From an uncultured Bacteroidota bacterium (GTDB lineage: Bacteria; Bacteroidota; Bacteroidia; AKYH767-A; OLB10), in contig CAIRUC010000068.1 in NCBI GenBank assembly GCA_903881665.1, forward strand, positions 62,001 through 126,000: a DNA stretch of 64,000 nt. Reading direction: 5' to 3'. Under the pieces are notes generated by a model. The model worked only from the letters and a program-made list of their open reading frames with translations. It had not been told where the DNA came from and ran no database searches. Within the stretch, counting starts at the first letter, position 1. Every line of letters begins with the position of its first letter. This document shows positions 41,309 to 50,894 of this stretch, piece after piece. The position numbers and the translations under genes were made by a program.

Positions 41309-42256
41309 ATGCGCAAAATCTTCCTATTTGTATTATTGCTTCAAAGCACATCTTTGCTTGCACAGCCATACATAGATATTGCAAGATTTCAATTTGGAAA
41401 TTTTGGCGTTCCCGATTTATACAAAGGAAAAAATGAGTGGCGCGTAAAAAATGAGTGGAGTCATGCTGCTATTAACGTACCGATAAAAATTGGGAAACGC
41501 GATATCCTAATGATAAGTCCACAATACGATCAAAAATACTTTTATGACAATGCATCATCGCAATTGATCAATAACGGATCAGTAACTATAGATGGCACAT
41601 TGAAATACGAAGCTACTTATCAATCAATTGCAATTCCATTAACCTATCGTCATACACTTAGCGACACTACAAAAAGTATTGTTTTTTTTTATAGCTATCA
41701 TCAAAACTGGTCGAATAAGATTAATCCAGGTTGGACAACCGACCAGCACGGTGGCGCTCTTATTTACAACAAACGATCATCTGCAAAATTCATATGGAAA
41801 GCTGGGATTTATTATAACCGAGAATTTTATGGCAATTATATTGTTCCATTAATCGGATTTGAATGGAAACCCAACAACAAAATTTTTATGTGGGCATTAC
41901 TTCGAAACAATGCAACATTTGACTATACCTTATCCAATCCTTTTCATGTTGGAATTGCATACCGAGGTTTTGAAGAATCTTACGCAGAAGGATATAATGA
42001 TTACTTTCATTTAAGAGAAGGTCAAATTGAACTGTTTGGCAATTATTACATCCCGCATACACCTTTAGTAATCTCGTTATCAGCCGGACAAACCGTTGCA
42101 AGGAAGTATGAATATAATGTAAGCTCTAATAACGGTGACGCCATTACGAAAACACATCCTACTGAAGGTTTTTTTGTTAGAGGAGGAGTTGCTTTGAGGG
42201 TAGTGAGGGATCAGAAGTTTAAGACGAGGCGATTGAAGATTGACGGTAGTCTATAG
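41309..42256 (+). CDS. Outer-membrane beta-barrel protein (DUF6268-like)
   Basis: Signal peptide; alternating aromatic beta strands; no conserved catalytic motif seen. Confidence 0.6.
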   Translation: MRKIFLFVLLLQSTSLLAQPYIDIARFQFGNFGVPDLYKGKNEWRVKNEWSHAAINVPIKIGKRDILMISPQYDQKYFYDNASSQLINNGSVTIDGTLKYEATYQSIAIPLTYRHTLSDTTKSIVFFYSYHQNWSNKINPGWTTDQHGGALIYNKRSSAKFIWKAGIYYNREFYGNYIVPLIGFEWKPNNKIFMWALLRNNATFDYTLSNPFHVGIAYRGFEESYAEGYNDYFHLREGQIELFGNYYIPHTPLVISLSAGQTVARKYEYNVSSNNGDAITKTHPTEGFFVRGGVALRVVRDQKFKTRRLKIDGSL

Positions 42257-42378
42257 ATAATAGGCAATTAATTTTGGAGTTCGCAAAGCGAGTTCGTCTA
42301 ATGCATTTGTTTAATACAATGCATATTTAACCTCATCAAAAAATATGTGAAATCACTAAAGTAAAAATCGAATTGATT

Positions 42379-44109
42379 TTACAAAGCAAATACGTCTTCC
42401 TTTACAAACTTAAGGTCTTTAATATTTAACTGAAGCGTAATGCGATTGTTGAAATTATTTTCTTCAATATGATACACTACATCAAAAGCTTCTTGTTGTT
42501 CAACCATAGGATGATGGTGCCCGAGTTGAAAAGCAATACCATCATAGACACCAGGCTGATTCCCTTCTTGCGTAAGCGTTAGTTTAAGATGATTATTTCC
42601 TACTACTCTACCGCGCCCGTTATCAGTTACGCCGCTACTTCTAAAAATGGGTGATAAGTTTCCAGGGCCAAATGGAGCAAACTGTTTTAATATATTATAG
42701 AAACTTCCAGTAATATCAGTGAGGCTCAACTCTGCATCGATTTCAATTTCACGCGTTAACATTTTTTCTTCTATCGTAGAAGAAACAATATCTTCAAATT
42801 TCGCTCGAAATGCTTCTACATTTTCTTCGCGCATGGTTAAGCCTGCGGCGTACATATGTCCACCGAATTGTTCTAGTAATTCACTACAACTTTCAATAGC
42901 ATTATACACATCGAAATCCTTTACCGAACGAGCAGAACCCGACACCATATCATTACTTTTCGTAAGCACTATTGTTGGTCGATAATAACGATCAGTTAAG
43001 CGAGATGCAACGATTCCTATGACCCCTTTATGCCATTCAGGATTATACAAAACGGTACTCTTTCTTGTTTTAAAATCGTCGTTATCTTCTATCTGCTGTA
43101 ATGCCTGTTCGGTTATAAGTTGATCGAGCGTTTTACGCGTATTATTTTGATCATTAATTCCATCTCCCAAGAAACCTGCAAGGTCTTCGTTACGCGAAAT
43201 TAATAACTCAACCGCTTTAGTGCCACTGTCTATTCTTCCTGCTGCATTGATGCGAGGAGCAATTGTAAATACAATATCATTGATGGTGAGCTCATCGCGT
43301 TTAAATCCGCTAAGATCAAGAATAGCTTTAATACCAGGGCGAGGTTCACGATTCAAACGCTGCAAACCAAAATAAGCAAGAATACGATTTTCACCTGTAA
43401 TAGGAACGATATCAGCAGCAATAGAAATAGCTACTAAATCGAGATACTGATCTAGTTGGCTAAAAGGCATTTCGTTTTGCTGAGCAAAAGCTTGTACCAA
43501 TTTAAATCCAATACCGCAACCGCTTAACTCTTTATAAGGATAAGGGCAATCGTTACGCTTAGGATCGAGCACAGCCACTGCATTCGGAATTTCAGCTCCC
43601 GGGCGATGATGATCGCAAATAATAAAATCGACACCTAAGCTATTCGCATAATCAATTTTATCGACACTCTTTATGCCGCAATCGAGAGCAATAATTAAAG
43701 TATAACCATTTGCTTTTGCGAAATCAATTCCTTGGGTAGAAATTCCATAACCCTCTTTATAGCGATCTGGAATATAATGCGCGATATCACCCGATAGTGA
43801 TTTTAAAAAAGTATATACTAACGAAACCGCTGTTGTTCCATCTACATCGTAATCACCAAAAACCATCACCTTTTCTTTATTCTCAACAGCAGCATTAATA
43901 CGGTTGATGGCTTTATCCATATCTTTCATTAAGAAAGGATCATGTAACATGTCGAGCGAAGGACGAAAAAAATTGCGCGCCTCATCATACGTTGTTATTC
44001 CACGCTGTACGAGTAGGTTCACCAAGATACGATTAACACGCAACTCAGCAGCAAGCTTTGTTACGGCATCGGCATCCCCCTGGGGTTTAAGAACCCATCG
44101 TTTTTCCAT
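42379..44109 (-). CDS. recJ: Single-stranded-DNA-specific exonuclease RecJ
   Basis: VMVFGDYDVDGTTAVSLVYTFLK; DHHRPGAEIPNAVAVLDPKR; GGHMYAAGLTM. Confidence 0.96.
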   Translation of the reverse strand: MEKRWVLKPQGDADAVTKLAAELRVNRILVNLLVQRGITTYDEARNFFRPSLDMLHDPFLMKDMDKAINRINAAVENKEKVMVFGDYDVDGTTAVSLVYTFLKSLSGDIAHYIPDRYKEGYGISTQGIDFAKANGYTLIIALDCGIKSVDKIDYANSLGVDFIICDHHRPGAEIPNAVAVLDPKRNDCPYPYKELSGCGIGFKLVQAFAQQNEMPFSQLDQYLDLVAISIAADIVPITGENRILAYFGLQRLNREPRPGIKAILDLSGFKRDELTINDIVFTIAPRINAAGRIDSGTKAVELLISRNEDLAGFLGDGINDQNNTRKTLDQLITEQALQQIEDNDDFKTRKSTVLYNPEWHKGVIGIVASRLTDRYYRPTIVLTKSNDMVSGSARSVKDFDVYNAIESCSELLEQFGGHMYAAGLTMREENVEAFRAKFEDIVSSTIEEKMLTREIEIDAELSLTDITGSFYNILKQFAPFGPGNLSPIFRSSGVTDNGRGRVVGNNHLKLTLTQEGNQPGVYDGIAFQLGHHHPMVEQQEAFDVVYHIEENNFNNRITLQLNIKDLKFVKEDVFAL

Positions 44110-44257
44110 ATAAAGCGCGTTCGAATTTAATTTAAGTCAATTACAAATATACGGCGAGCAACACCCTTAACCGACATACAAATACGTAAGTTATTGACAA
44201 ATAAGGGCGGGAACAATGTTTCTGTAGGTAAACACCTATATTAATTGCGAACAACAG

Positions 44258-45322
44258 TTATCGATTGATCGATAATTTAGTTGAATCAGATTTAATTTGA
44301 CGTAGATCAGGGCGCAAACGGCTTTTATAAACCGACAATGTATCGGCTTTAATTTTACCCTTTCTCAATCGGCGTTGTTCCTCGATAGGAAGGTGAAAAA
44401 TTTTCTGACAATTTTCAGAACAACAATCATCAAATTTAATTTTACAATTTTCACATTGAATAAATAATAAATGACAATCGTCGTTAGCGCAATTTACATG
44501 CGTATCACATGAATTTCCACACTGATGACATGAGCTAATAATATCATCAGTAATACGTTCGCCCATGCGATTGTCGAAAACAAAGTTCTTTCCAATAAAT
44601 TTCGGCATAAGGCCTTTCTGTTTTACTTCGCGCGCATATTGAATTATTCCGCCGTACAATTGGTTCACATCACTAAAGCCATGGTGCTTAAACCAAGCAC
44701 TTGCTTTTTCGCAACGGATGCCGCCTGTGCAATACAATAAAATTTTTGAATCCTTTTTATCCCCCACCATATCTAGCCCCATCGTTAATGCATCACGAAA
44801 CGTATCGGCTTCAGGTAACAGTGCTCCTTCAAAATGTCCCACTTCCGTTTCGTAATGATTTCGCATATCGATTACAACTGTATTCGGATCTTCCATTGCT
44901 TTATTAAACTGCTCAGCATCGAGATGATTCCCCACATTTGTTACATCGAATGAATTATCATCGAGTCCATCGGCAACCACCTTTTCACGAACACGCACAA
45001 TCAACTTAATAAAAGACTTTCCATTATCTTCCACTGCAATTTTAAACGGCACATCACGCAATTTTTCATCATTCTGGAGAATCGCTTTAAATAGATCGAA
45101 ATGATGCTCGGGAATACTTACTTGAGCATTGATGCCCTCATGTGCAACGTAAACTCGACCAAGGACGCCTATCTCATCAAATTGACGATACAACTCAGCG
45201 CGAAACATCTCGGTATCTCCTATATTCACATACCGGTAAAAAGAAAGCGTAATACGCTTAAAAATTTCGTTATCGAGCTTCTTCTGAAGCGTTTCCTTAT
45301 CGTATTTATTGTACAAAGTCAT
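44258..45322 (-). CDS. trhO: Rhodanese-domain tRNA uridine hydroxylase (TrhO/YceA)
   Basis: VVIDMRNHYETEVGHFEGALLPE; ILLYCTGGIRCEKASAWFKHHGF; Cys-rich C-terminus. Confidence 0.92.
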   Translation of the reverse strand: MTLYNKYDKETLQKKLDNEIFKRITLSFYRYVNIGDTEMFRAELYRQFDEIGVLGRVYVAHEGINAQVSIPEHHFDLFKAILQNDEKLRDVPFKIAVEDNGKSFIKLIVRVREKVVADGLDDNSFDVTNVGNHLDAEQFNKAMEDPNTVVIDMRNHYETEVGHFEGALLPEADTFRDALTMGLDMVGDKKDSKILLYCTGGIRCEKASAWFKHHGFSDVNQLYGGIIQYAREVKQKGLMPKFIGKNFVFDNRMGERITDDIISSCHQCGNSCDTHVNCANDDCHLLFIQCENCKIKFDDCCSENCQKIFHLPIEEQRRLRKGKIKADTLSVYKSRLRPDLRQIKSDSTKLSINR

Positions 45323-45349
45323 GGCACGGCAAAGGTAAGGAATTTTGAA

Positions 45350-45403
45350 TTGGGGCTTTGCGTGATGGGGCGCAGATTTTTATGGTGGTTAGAATTAGTT
45401 ATC
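45350..45403. repeat. Degenerate dispersed intergenic repeat, copy A
   Basis: GGGGCTTTGCGTGATGGGGCGCAGATTTTTATGGTGGTTAGAATTAG resembles 60452-60510. Confidence 0.5.
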
Positions 45404-45526
45404 TTTAATCATCCTCTTTTTTTGACACTATAAATTTTATTACGATCTGAATTGAACCCTAATTGTTATCGTTAGAACAGGCAACTGATCTGCCTTTAAT
45501 GAAGTTCAATAAAAAGTCAAACTCGA

Positions 45527-46204
45527 TTAAATATACTTCTTGGCTTCGCGGAGGCTAACGGTGGAGAGTTTGTGGTTGGCTACAAAATTGCGAACGGAAG
45601 TGGGTTGGAATTTAGAATGTTGGCGGAGCGCCCACCCTACTGCTTTTTGCAGGAAGAATTCATTTGAGTCGAGATACATTTCGCATTGTTTAAACAGCAA
45701 TTGCTCGTCGGTTTTATCAGCATATTTCAACTGAAAAATGATACTAGTGCGATGTAACCAAAAATCATCTTGCGCATTCCATTTCTTAACAGATGGCTTT
45801 ATTAACTCAGGATATTTTTGAAATAATTTTCCTACAAATGTAGAGGCCACCATATCAACAGTATCCCACCACGATTTTTCGGCAATCATATATTCGAACA
45901 ATGATAAAGTTTCGGTTGTCCATTGCTTTGATGTTTTTGATAGATATTCCATTGCTACGTATTGGCATTCGCGACACGGATGCGCCCATAAAAACCATAC
46001 TATACTCTCAATATTCGGATCTTTCAATTTCCACAACTGAGCCAAAAAAGGCTTATATATTTCTGCTCGTATTTCTTTTTGCAATCCAAAAAATTCATAA
46101 CGGTTGCGCATATACGCTTTCATGCGAGATGCTTGATAATAATTCGCGCCGGCTTCCATGTCTGTTATCAGGGCAACTAAAATCGCTTTTACTTCCTTCG
46201 TCAT
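45527..46204 (-). CDS. DNA alkylation repair protein (AlkD-like HEAT repeat)
   Basis: VWFLWAHPCRECQYVAMEYLSK; KSWWDTVDMVAS; FFLQKAVGWALRQHSK. Confidence 0.92.
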   Translation of the reverse strand: MTKEVKAILVALITDMEAGANYYQASRMKAYMRNRYEFFGLQKEIRAEIYKPFLAQLWKLKDPNIESIVWFLWAHPCRECQYVAMEYLSKTSKQWTTETLSLFEYMIAEKSWWDTVDMVASTFVGKLFQKYPELIKPSVKKWNAQDDFWLHRTSIIFQLKYADKTDEQLLFKQCEMYLDSNEFFLQKAVGWALRQHSKFQPTSVRNFVANHKLSTVSLREAKKYI

Positions 46205-46249
46205 CGAATAAAATTTTCAATAAATCTAAATAGAATATCAACATAAAAA

Positions 46250-46272
46250 AAGCCGATCGAGATGACCGGCTT
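46250..46272 (-). terminator. Terminator of the distal cox cluster
   Basis: Minus-strand AAGCCGGTC-atctc-GATCGGCTT followed by T-run; one G-U wobble valid on the minus strand only. Confidence 0.7.
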
Positions 46273-46277
46273 AACTA

Positions 46278-46520
46278 TTATTCAGTTACTGAAGTATCAG
46301 GTTTTCGCTTGTATTTCCAATACATGAAAGCTGCGGTTCCGCCCAATAAATACGGAATCGACATAAGGAAAAGAATTCCTTTGTTTAAGCCAATTCCCGT
46401 TTTTTGTCCATTTTGAATACTCGTCGCAGCTGCCTGTCGGCACATAGAACATTGCGCCATCGATACATTCGAAAGAGACAAGGTAATTAGCAGGACGAAT
46501 AAGAAGATCAAATTTTTCAT
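46278..46520 (-). CDS. Small membrane protein with CxxC after the signal peptide
   Basis: 80 aa; SMAQCSMCRQAAATS then one TM helix; last gene of the cox cluster. Confidence 0.7.
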   Translation of the reverse strand: MKNLIFLFVLLITLSLSNVSMAQCSMCRQAAATSIQNGQKTGIGLNKGILFLMSIPYLLGGTAAFMYWKYKRKPDTSVTE

Positions 46521-46600
46521 GATTCTTGTATTGAAGCAACGAAGTTACGAAGCAAGGGTTAAACGGCGAAAATAAATTTCAAAATTCATATTGACAGATA

Positions 46601-47152
46601 TCAGTTAGGGTAATAAGGAGATATCATTAGATATACGATAACACCGGTAGTTGTTACGTATAACCAAATCGGGAAGGTAAATCGGGTTATTTTACGATGT
46701 TTGGCCACCTGATTCGTCAATCCGTACCAGAAGCTGATGAGCACCAACGGTAACACAACAGCAGCAAGGATAATATGCGAAATAAGGATTCCGAGATAAA
46801 GTGAACGCAAAGGATTATCGATAGGGAATTTAGTTTCATCCGACATCCAATGATACGTTACATAAGAAACCAAGAAGATGGCAGAAAGAAAAAAGGTAAT
46901 CAGGTTAATACTCTTATGTTTTGCAATATCTCTTCTCTTGATCGCATTAAACGACAAAAGCAATAAAATTGTACAAGTACCATTTATAAATGCATTTAAG
47001 AGCGGAAGATAATGTCCGAAGGACGGCATTACTTGAGGCCGGGGAAGAATTTTACTATCGAGAAGAATCACTACTAGAAACACCACGATTGACAAAGAAA
47101 GAACAATACGGAAGACTGTTTTTTCTTGCATTTTATTTAATATATCTGACAT
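46601..47152 (-). CDS. DUF420 membrane protein (cytochrome oxidase assembly-associated)
   Basis: Multi-TM; LPLLNAFINGTCTILLLL; KHKSINLITFFLSAIFLVSYVTYH. Confidence 0.85.
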   Translation of the reverse strand: MSDILNKMQEKTVFRIVLSLSIVVFLVVILLDSKILPRPQVMPSFGHYLPLLNAFINGTCTILLLLSFNAIKRRDIAKHKSINLITFFLSAIFLVSYVTYHWMSDETKFPIDNPLRSLYLGILISHIILAAVVLPLVLISFWYGLTNQVAKHRKITRFTFPIWLYVTTTGVIVYLMISPYYPN

Positions 47153-47236
47153 AATTATAAGTTTGGAATGATAACAACTGAACGATAAAATTGTTGTTCA
47201 ATGAACACATTTATTGGGGCTGAATAAAATCAGGCA

Positions 47237-47926
47237 CTACTTTTTTAAGTATTCCCTTTTTAGCACTGCAACATCTTCAATAAGACGTTGAACATCGAGC
47301 ACATTAGTGCCGTCGTAAGTTTGAACATTTCCCTTTTTATCTACGGCCCCTCTAATACGCCCTTCCTTATCAATAAGCGTAAACATTTCGGAATGAATAA
47401 AATCATCAGGCCCGCCATCGCCTTCACCAGCTACTAAAAAATATGAATTGCGGGCCAGGTCATAAATTGTTTTTTTATCACCGGTTAGAAAATACCATTT
47501 GTTTTTAATGGCGTAATGCTTAGATGCATACTCCTTCAAGATAGAAGGAGTATCGTATTCAGGATTCACGGTATAAGAAACGATCACCACATCCGGATCA
47601 TCCTTATAAGCACTTTGAATACGAATCATCTCATTCGACATCTTAGGGCAAATGGTTTGACACGTAGTAAAAATAAAATTCGCTACGTGAATTTTATTTT
47701 TGAAGATATCTTGCGTCACCACATTACTATCTTCATCGAGCAAAGAAAAACCGCCGACGGAATGATAAACTGTATCAACTACAGTTCTTCCATCGACGGT
47801 TTTCGCAACAGGTTCCTTTGGACCAAAAATCTCTAACGTTTTAAAATTGTTTTTTCCCGTTTGCAGATATAAATAAGCAAGAGAAGGAATAACGAGAAGC
47901 GTTACAAGAATCAGGAATTTTTTCAC
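47237..47926 (-). CDS. SCO1/SenC family copper chaperone
   Basis: HVANFIFTTCQTICPKMSNEMIRIQ (CxxxC); DDFIHSEMFTLIDKEGRIRG. Confidence 0.93.
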   Translation of the reverse strand: MKKFLILVTLLVIPSLAYLYLQTGKNNFKTLEIFGPKEPVAKTVDGRTVVDTVYHSVGGFSLLDEDSNVVTQDIFKNKIHVANFIFTTCQTICPKMSNEMIRIQSAYKDDPDVVIVSYTVNPEYDTPSILKEYASKHYAIKNKWYFLTGDKKTIYDLARNSYFLVAGEGDGGPDDFIHSEMFTLIDKEGRIRGAVDKKGNVQTYDGTNVLDVQRLIEDVAVLKREYLKK

Positions 47927-47928
47927 CC

Positions 47929-48297
47929 TTATTTAAACATATTATCCCAAAGATTCAGATAATTCGCTTCTGTAAGGCACATTGCAATCAGATAAATTAT
48001 CAGAACAAAAGGAAGAAGAATTGAATATGCTAAAGAAATTTTCTCGTGCTTCAAGTGCATAAAGAATGCAACAATGAAATATGCTTTAACAATAGTTAAA
48101 GTGATGAAAATAAATTCTAATAGTTCTTTCGACAAACTTGTAAATGCAATTGCCACCTCTCCTATTGTAATAATTAATAGGATCCAGAATGTACGCCAGA
48201 TAACACCACGATTTTTAGGATCGTAATGCTCAGGTACAAATTGATTATGCATGTCGCCGGTATAGTAACCGTGTGTCTCGTGTTGTTGATCTGCCAT
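47929..48297 (-). CDS. Cytochrome c oxidase subunit IV-like
   Basis: 122 aa, three TM helices; VKAYFIVAFFMHLKHEK. Confidence 0.88.
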   Translation of the reverse strand: MADQQHETHGYYTGDMHNQFVPEHYDPKNRGVIWRTFWILLIITIGEVAIAFTSLSKELLEFIFITLTIVKAYFIVAFFMHLKHEKISLAYSILLPFVLIIYLIAMCLTEANYLNLWDNMFK

Positions 48298-48341
48298 AAC
48301 TATTTACAGAAATTCAGTTTTATAAGCTTGTAAGTAATTAA

Positions 48342-49190
48342 TTATACTAGGTAGAAGAAGGTAAATACGAATACCCAAACCAAATCTACAAAGTGCCAGT
48401 AAAGGCCAGTCTTTTCGATTTGCTCATAATGTCCACGGCGTGAATAAACGCCACTTAAAACATTAAAGAAGATAATAATATTTATAACCACTCCACTGAA
48501 TACGTGGAATCCATGGAATCCAGTAATAAAGAAGAAGAAGTCGGCGAATAATGGATGACCGTATTCATTATCGGTAAGATTAGCACCATGGATAGGTTGA
48601 GCGACCGCTTTAATTCTTGCGATTTCAGCTCTATCTTCAATTACTTTATGATTGGGAGCAATTAAAGACCAATCGGGAGCATGAACTCCACTTGCATGTA
48701 AACTTGGAGCATTTTCAGGGAAACGATAAATTTCTCCGGTAGGCATTTTCAATGCCCCGTCAGGTGTTCCTGAGATGAAATTATACCATTCCCAAGCTTG
48801 AGAGCCAAGGAACATAAATCCGCCGATGATGGTTAATCCCATCCAAACAGCCACGCTTTTATTATCTCTTCTATGACCGGCATCAACAGCTAGTACCATT
48901 GTAACAGAACTCATGATGAGAATAAAGGTCATTAAACCCACATACGCTAACGGCACGTGACCATGAACAAACGGGAAGTGAGTAAACACGTCGTTAGCCG
49001 TTGGCCAAATTTGAGTTAAGCGATGACGGTATGAACCGTATGCGATGATAAGGGAAGAAAATGTGAAGGCATCCGAGACTAGGAAGAACCACATCATTAT
49101 TTTCCCCCAACTAATTCCGTACGGAGATTTACCGCCACCCCAAGGGTTGGAAGAAGAATTCTCGTGTGCAAGTGTAGCTTCTGCAGCCAT
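48342..49190 (-). CDS. Cytochrome c oxidase subunit III (paralog 2)
   Basis: LGSQAWEWYNFI; FFFITGFHGFHVFSGVVINI; YWHFVDLVWVFVFTFFYL; start set at MAAEATL. Confidence 0.93.
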   Translation of the reverse strand: MAAEATLAHENSSSNPWGGGKSPYGISWGKIMMWFFLVSDAFTFSSLIIAYGSYRHRLTQIWPTANDVFTHFPFVHGHVPLAYVGLMTFILIMSSVTMVLAVDAGHRRDNKSVAVWMGLTIIGGFMFLGSQAWEWYNFISGTPDGALKMPTGEIYRFPENAPSLHASGVHAPDWSLIAPNHKVIEDRAEIARIKAVAQPIHGANLTDNEYGHPLFADFFFFITGFHGFHVFSGVVINIIIFFNVLSGVYSRRGHYEQIEKTGLYWHFVDLVWVFVFTFFYLV

Positions 49191-49228
49191 ACAATATATA
49201 TTCAGGTTAAAGGTTGAACTAGATAATT

Positions 49229-49807
49229 TTAACGAAAGATGGCCAAAAATACAAATAAATACAACCAAAGCCCCCCCAAAAAGTGCCAGTATATTGCACA
49301 TAATGAGATTCCGAGGTAATTTTTCGAGCTGTATTTCAGTAAAATTGATTTAACTACGGTTACCAATAAGCCAATAATACCAAACGCAAGATGCGCAAGA
49401 TGCAATCCGGTTAAGGCATAAAAGAATGATTCTGAAGGAGTTCCTACAAAGTGGATGTTATTCTCTACGAGTGTATTCCACCCAATAAACTGACAAAGAA
49501 CAAACCCAAAACCTAGTACTAATGTTAATGTAAGAAGATTTTTAGCCCTCACTTTATTGTCTTTGCGAATAGCGACTATCGACATTTGTAAAGTGATACT
49601 ACTTAAAATAATCACGGCCGTCGACATATAGAAGATTGCTGGAATTTCGAACATCAGCCAGTTGCCTTCTGCCTGTCGAACAACGTATCCGGAGGTAAGC
49701 CCAGCGAATAGCATTACAATACTTGCGATAGCCACCCAAAGGAGAATCTTCTCGGTAGGGACCCGTGGCTTTACATTTTCAATACTGTTTTCTAGTGTCA
49801 TTTCCAT
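49229..49807 (-). CDS. Cytochrome c oxidase subunit III (paralog 1, short form)
   Basis: GFVLCQFIGWNTLVE; FFYALTGLHLAHLAFGIIGL; YWHFLGGLWLYLFVFL; start set at MEMTLENS. Confidence 0.92.
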   Translation of the reverse strand: MEMTLENSIENVKPRVPTEKILLWVAIASIVMLFAGLTSGYVVRQAEGNWLMFEIPAIFYMSTAVIILSSITLQMSIVAIRKDNKVRAKNLLTLTLVLGFGFVLCQFIGWNTLVENNIHFVGTPSESFFYALTGLHLAHLAFGIIGLLVTVVKSILLKYSSKNYLGISLCAIYWHFLGGLWLYLFVFLAIFR

Positions 49808-49811
49808 CTTA

Positions 49812-50699
49812 TCAGATTTTATCAAGAACCATTGCAATCATTACCACAGGAAGATAAAGGAAGGATCCATACATTAATTTTCGAGCTGCATCCATATCAC
49901 ACTTTTGATATAGTTGATAAGCCTGCCATAAAAAATAGAAGCTAATCCCTAGAATTACAATCATAGAAATAAACCCCGACAGATGAAACACATAAGGCAT
50001 TACGCCAACCGGGATTAAACTAAGTGTATATAATAAAGCTTGTAATGCCGAACCTTTATCGCGGTTTCCTGTTGGAAGCAAATTAAAGCCAGCCTTTTTA
50101 TAATCATCATCAAGCACCCAAGCAATAGCCCAAAAATGTGGAAACTGCCATAAAAATTGAATTGTAAATAATAACCAAGCCTCTAATCCGAAACTTCCAG
50201 TTGCGGCCACCCATCCTAACAATGGAGGAATGGCTCCGGGAATAGCTCCAACAAAAACTGCAAAAGGCGTTACTCTTTTTAGTGGCGTATAAACAATCGT
50301 ATAAAGTATAATTGCAAGCAGACCAAGTATTCCGCTGTAAAAATTCATATAATATGCTAGAATAAACACGCCTAATGCACCAATAAAAGTACATACTAAC
50401 AACGCTTCTCCTACGGTCATTCGGGCATCTGGTAAGGGGCGATTTAATGTCCTAGTCATCAGCTTATCGAGTTCGCGCTCCATAATTTGATTGAAGCCAT
50501 TTGCCGAACCTGTTACTAAAAAGCCTCCGAGCACCAATAACCACATCTTTGTAAAATCGATTTCACCTGGAGCAAGCATAAACGCCATTGCTGCTGAGAA
50601 CACAACAAGTGATGCCAACCTCATTTTCATAAGTTGTGCATAGTCCTGTAGTTTAGAGGATATGGTTAAAGGCTTTTCCAGTGTAACGGATTTCTCCAT
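49812..50699 (-). CDS. ctaB: Protoheme IX farnesyltransferase (heme O synthase)
   Basis: NGFNQIMERELDKLMTRTLNRPLP; UbiA prenyltransferase family. Confidence 0.95.
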   Translation of the reverse strand: MEKSVTLEKPLTISSKLQDYAQLMKMRLASLVVFSAAMAFMLAPGEIDFTKMWLLVLGGFLVTGSANGFNQIMERELDKLMTRTLNRPLPDARMTVGEALLVCTFIGALGVFILAYYMNFYSGILGLLAIILYTIVYTPLKRVTPFAVFVGAIPGAIPPLLGWVAATGSFGLEAWLLFTIQFLWQFPHFWAIAWVLDDDYKKAGFNLLPTGNRDKGSALQALLYTLSLIPVGVMPYVFHLSGFISMIVILGISFYFLWQAYQLYQKCDMDAARKLMYGSFLYLPVVMIAMVLDKI

Positions 50700-50894
50700 A
50701 AGGGGGCAAAAGTAAGAGATACTGCGATTAAGTACAAGGAGGAATCATTCTAATTTTTGATTTTTTCAGAGAAAAAAAAGAATCTTCATCATACTGCTTT
50801 AATTGAACTGTATTCAATTGAATAAAGAAACGACCCAGTATTACACTATTGGTTTGGCTTTAAGACAGTTAAAGTTGCCAAAACACCGATCCTT

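Noticed and set aside
46297-46539. 80-aa minus-strand ORF
   Set aside because: Out-of-frame overlap with the better-supported 46278-46520 CxxC membrane protein
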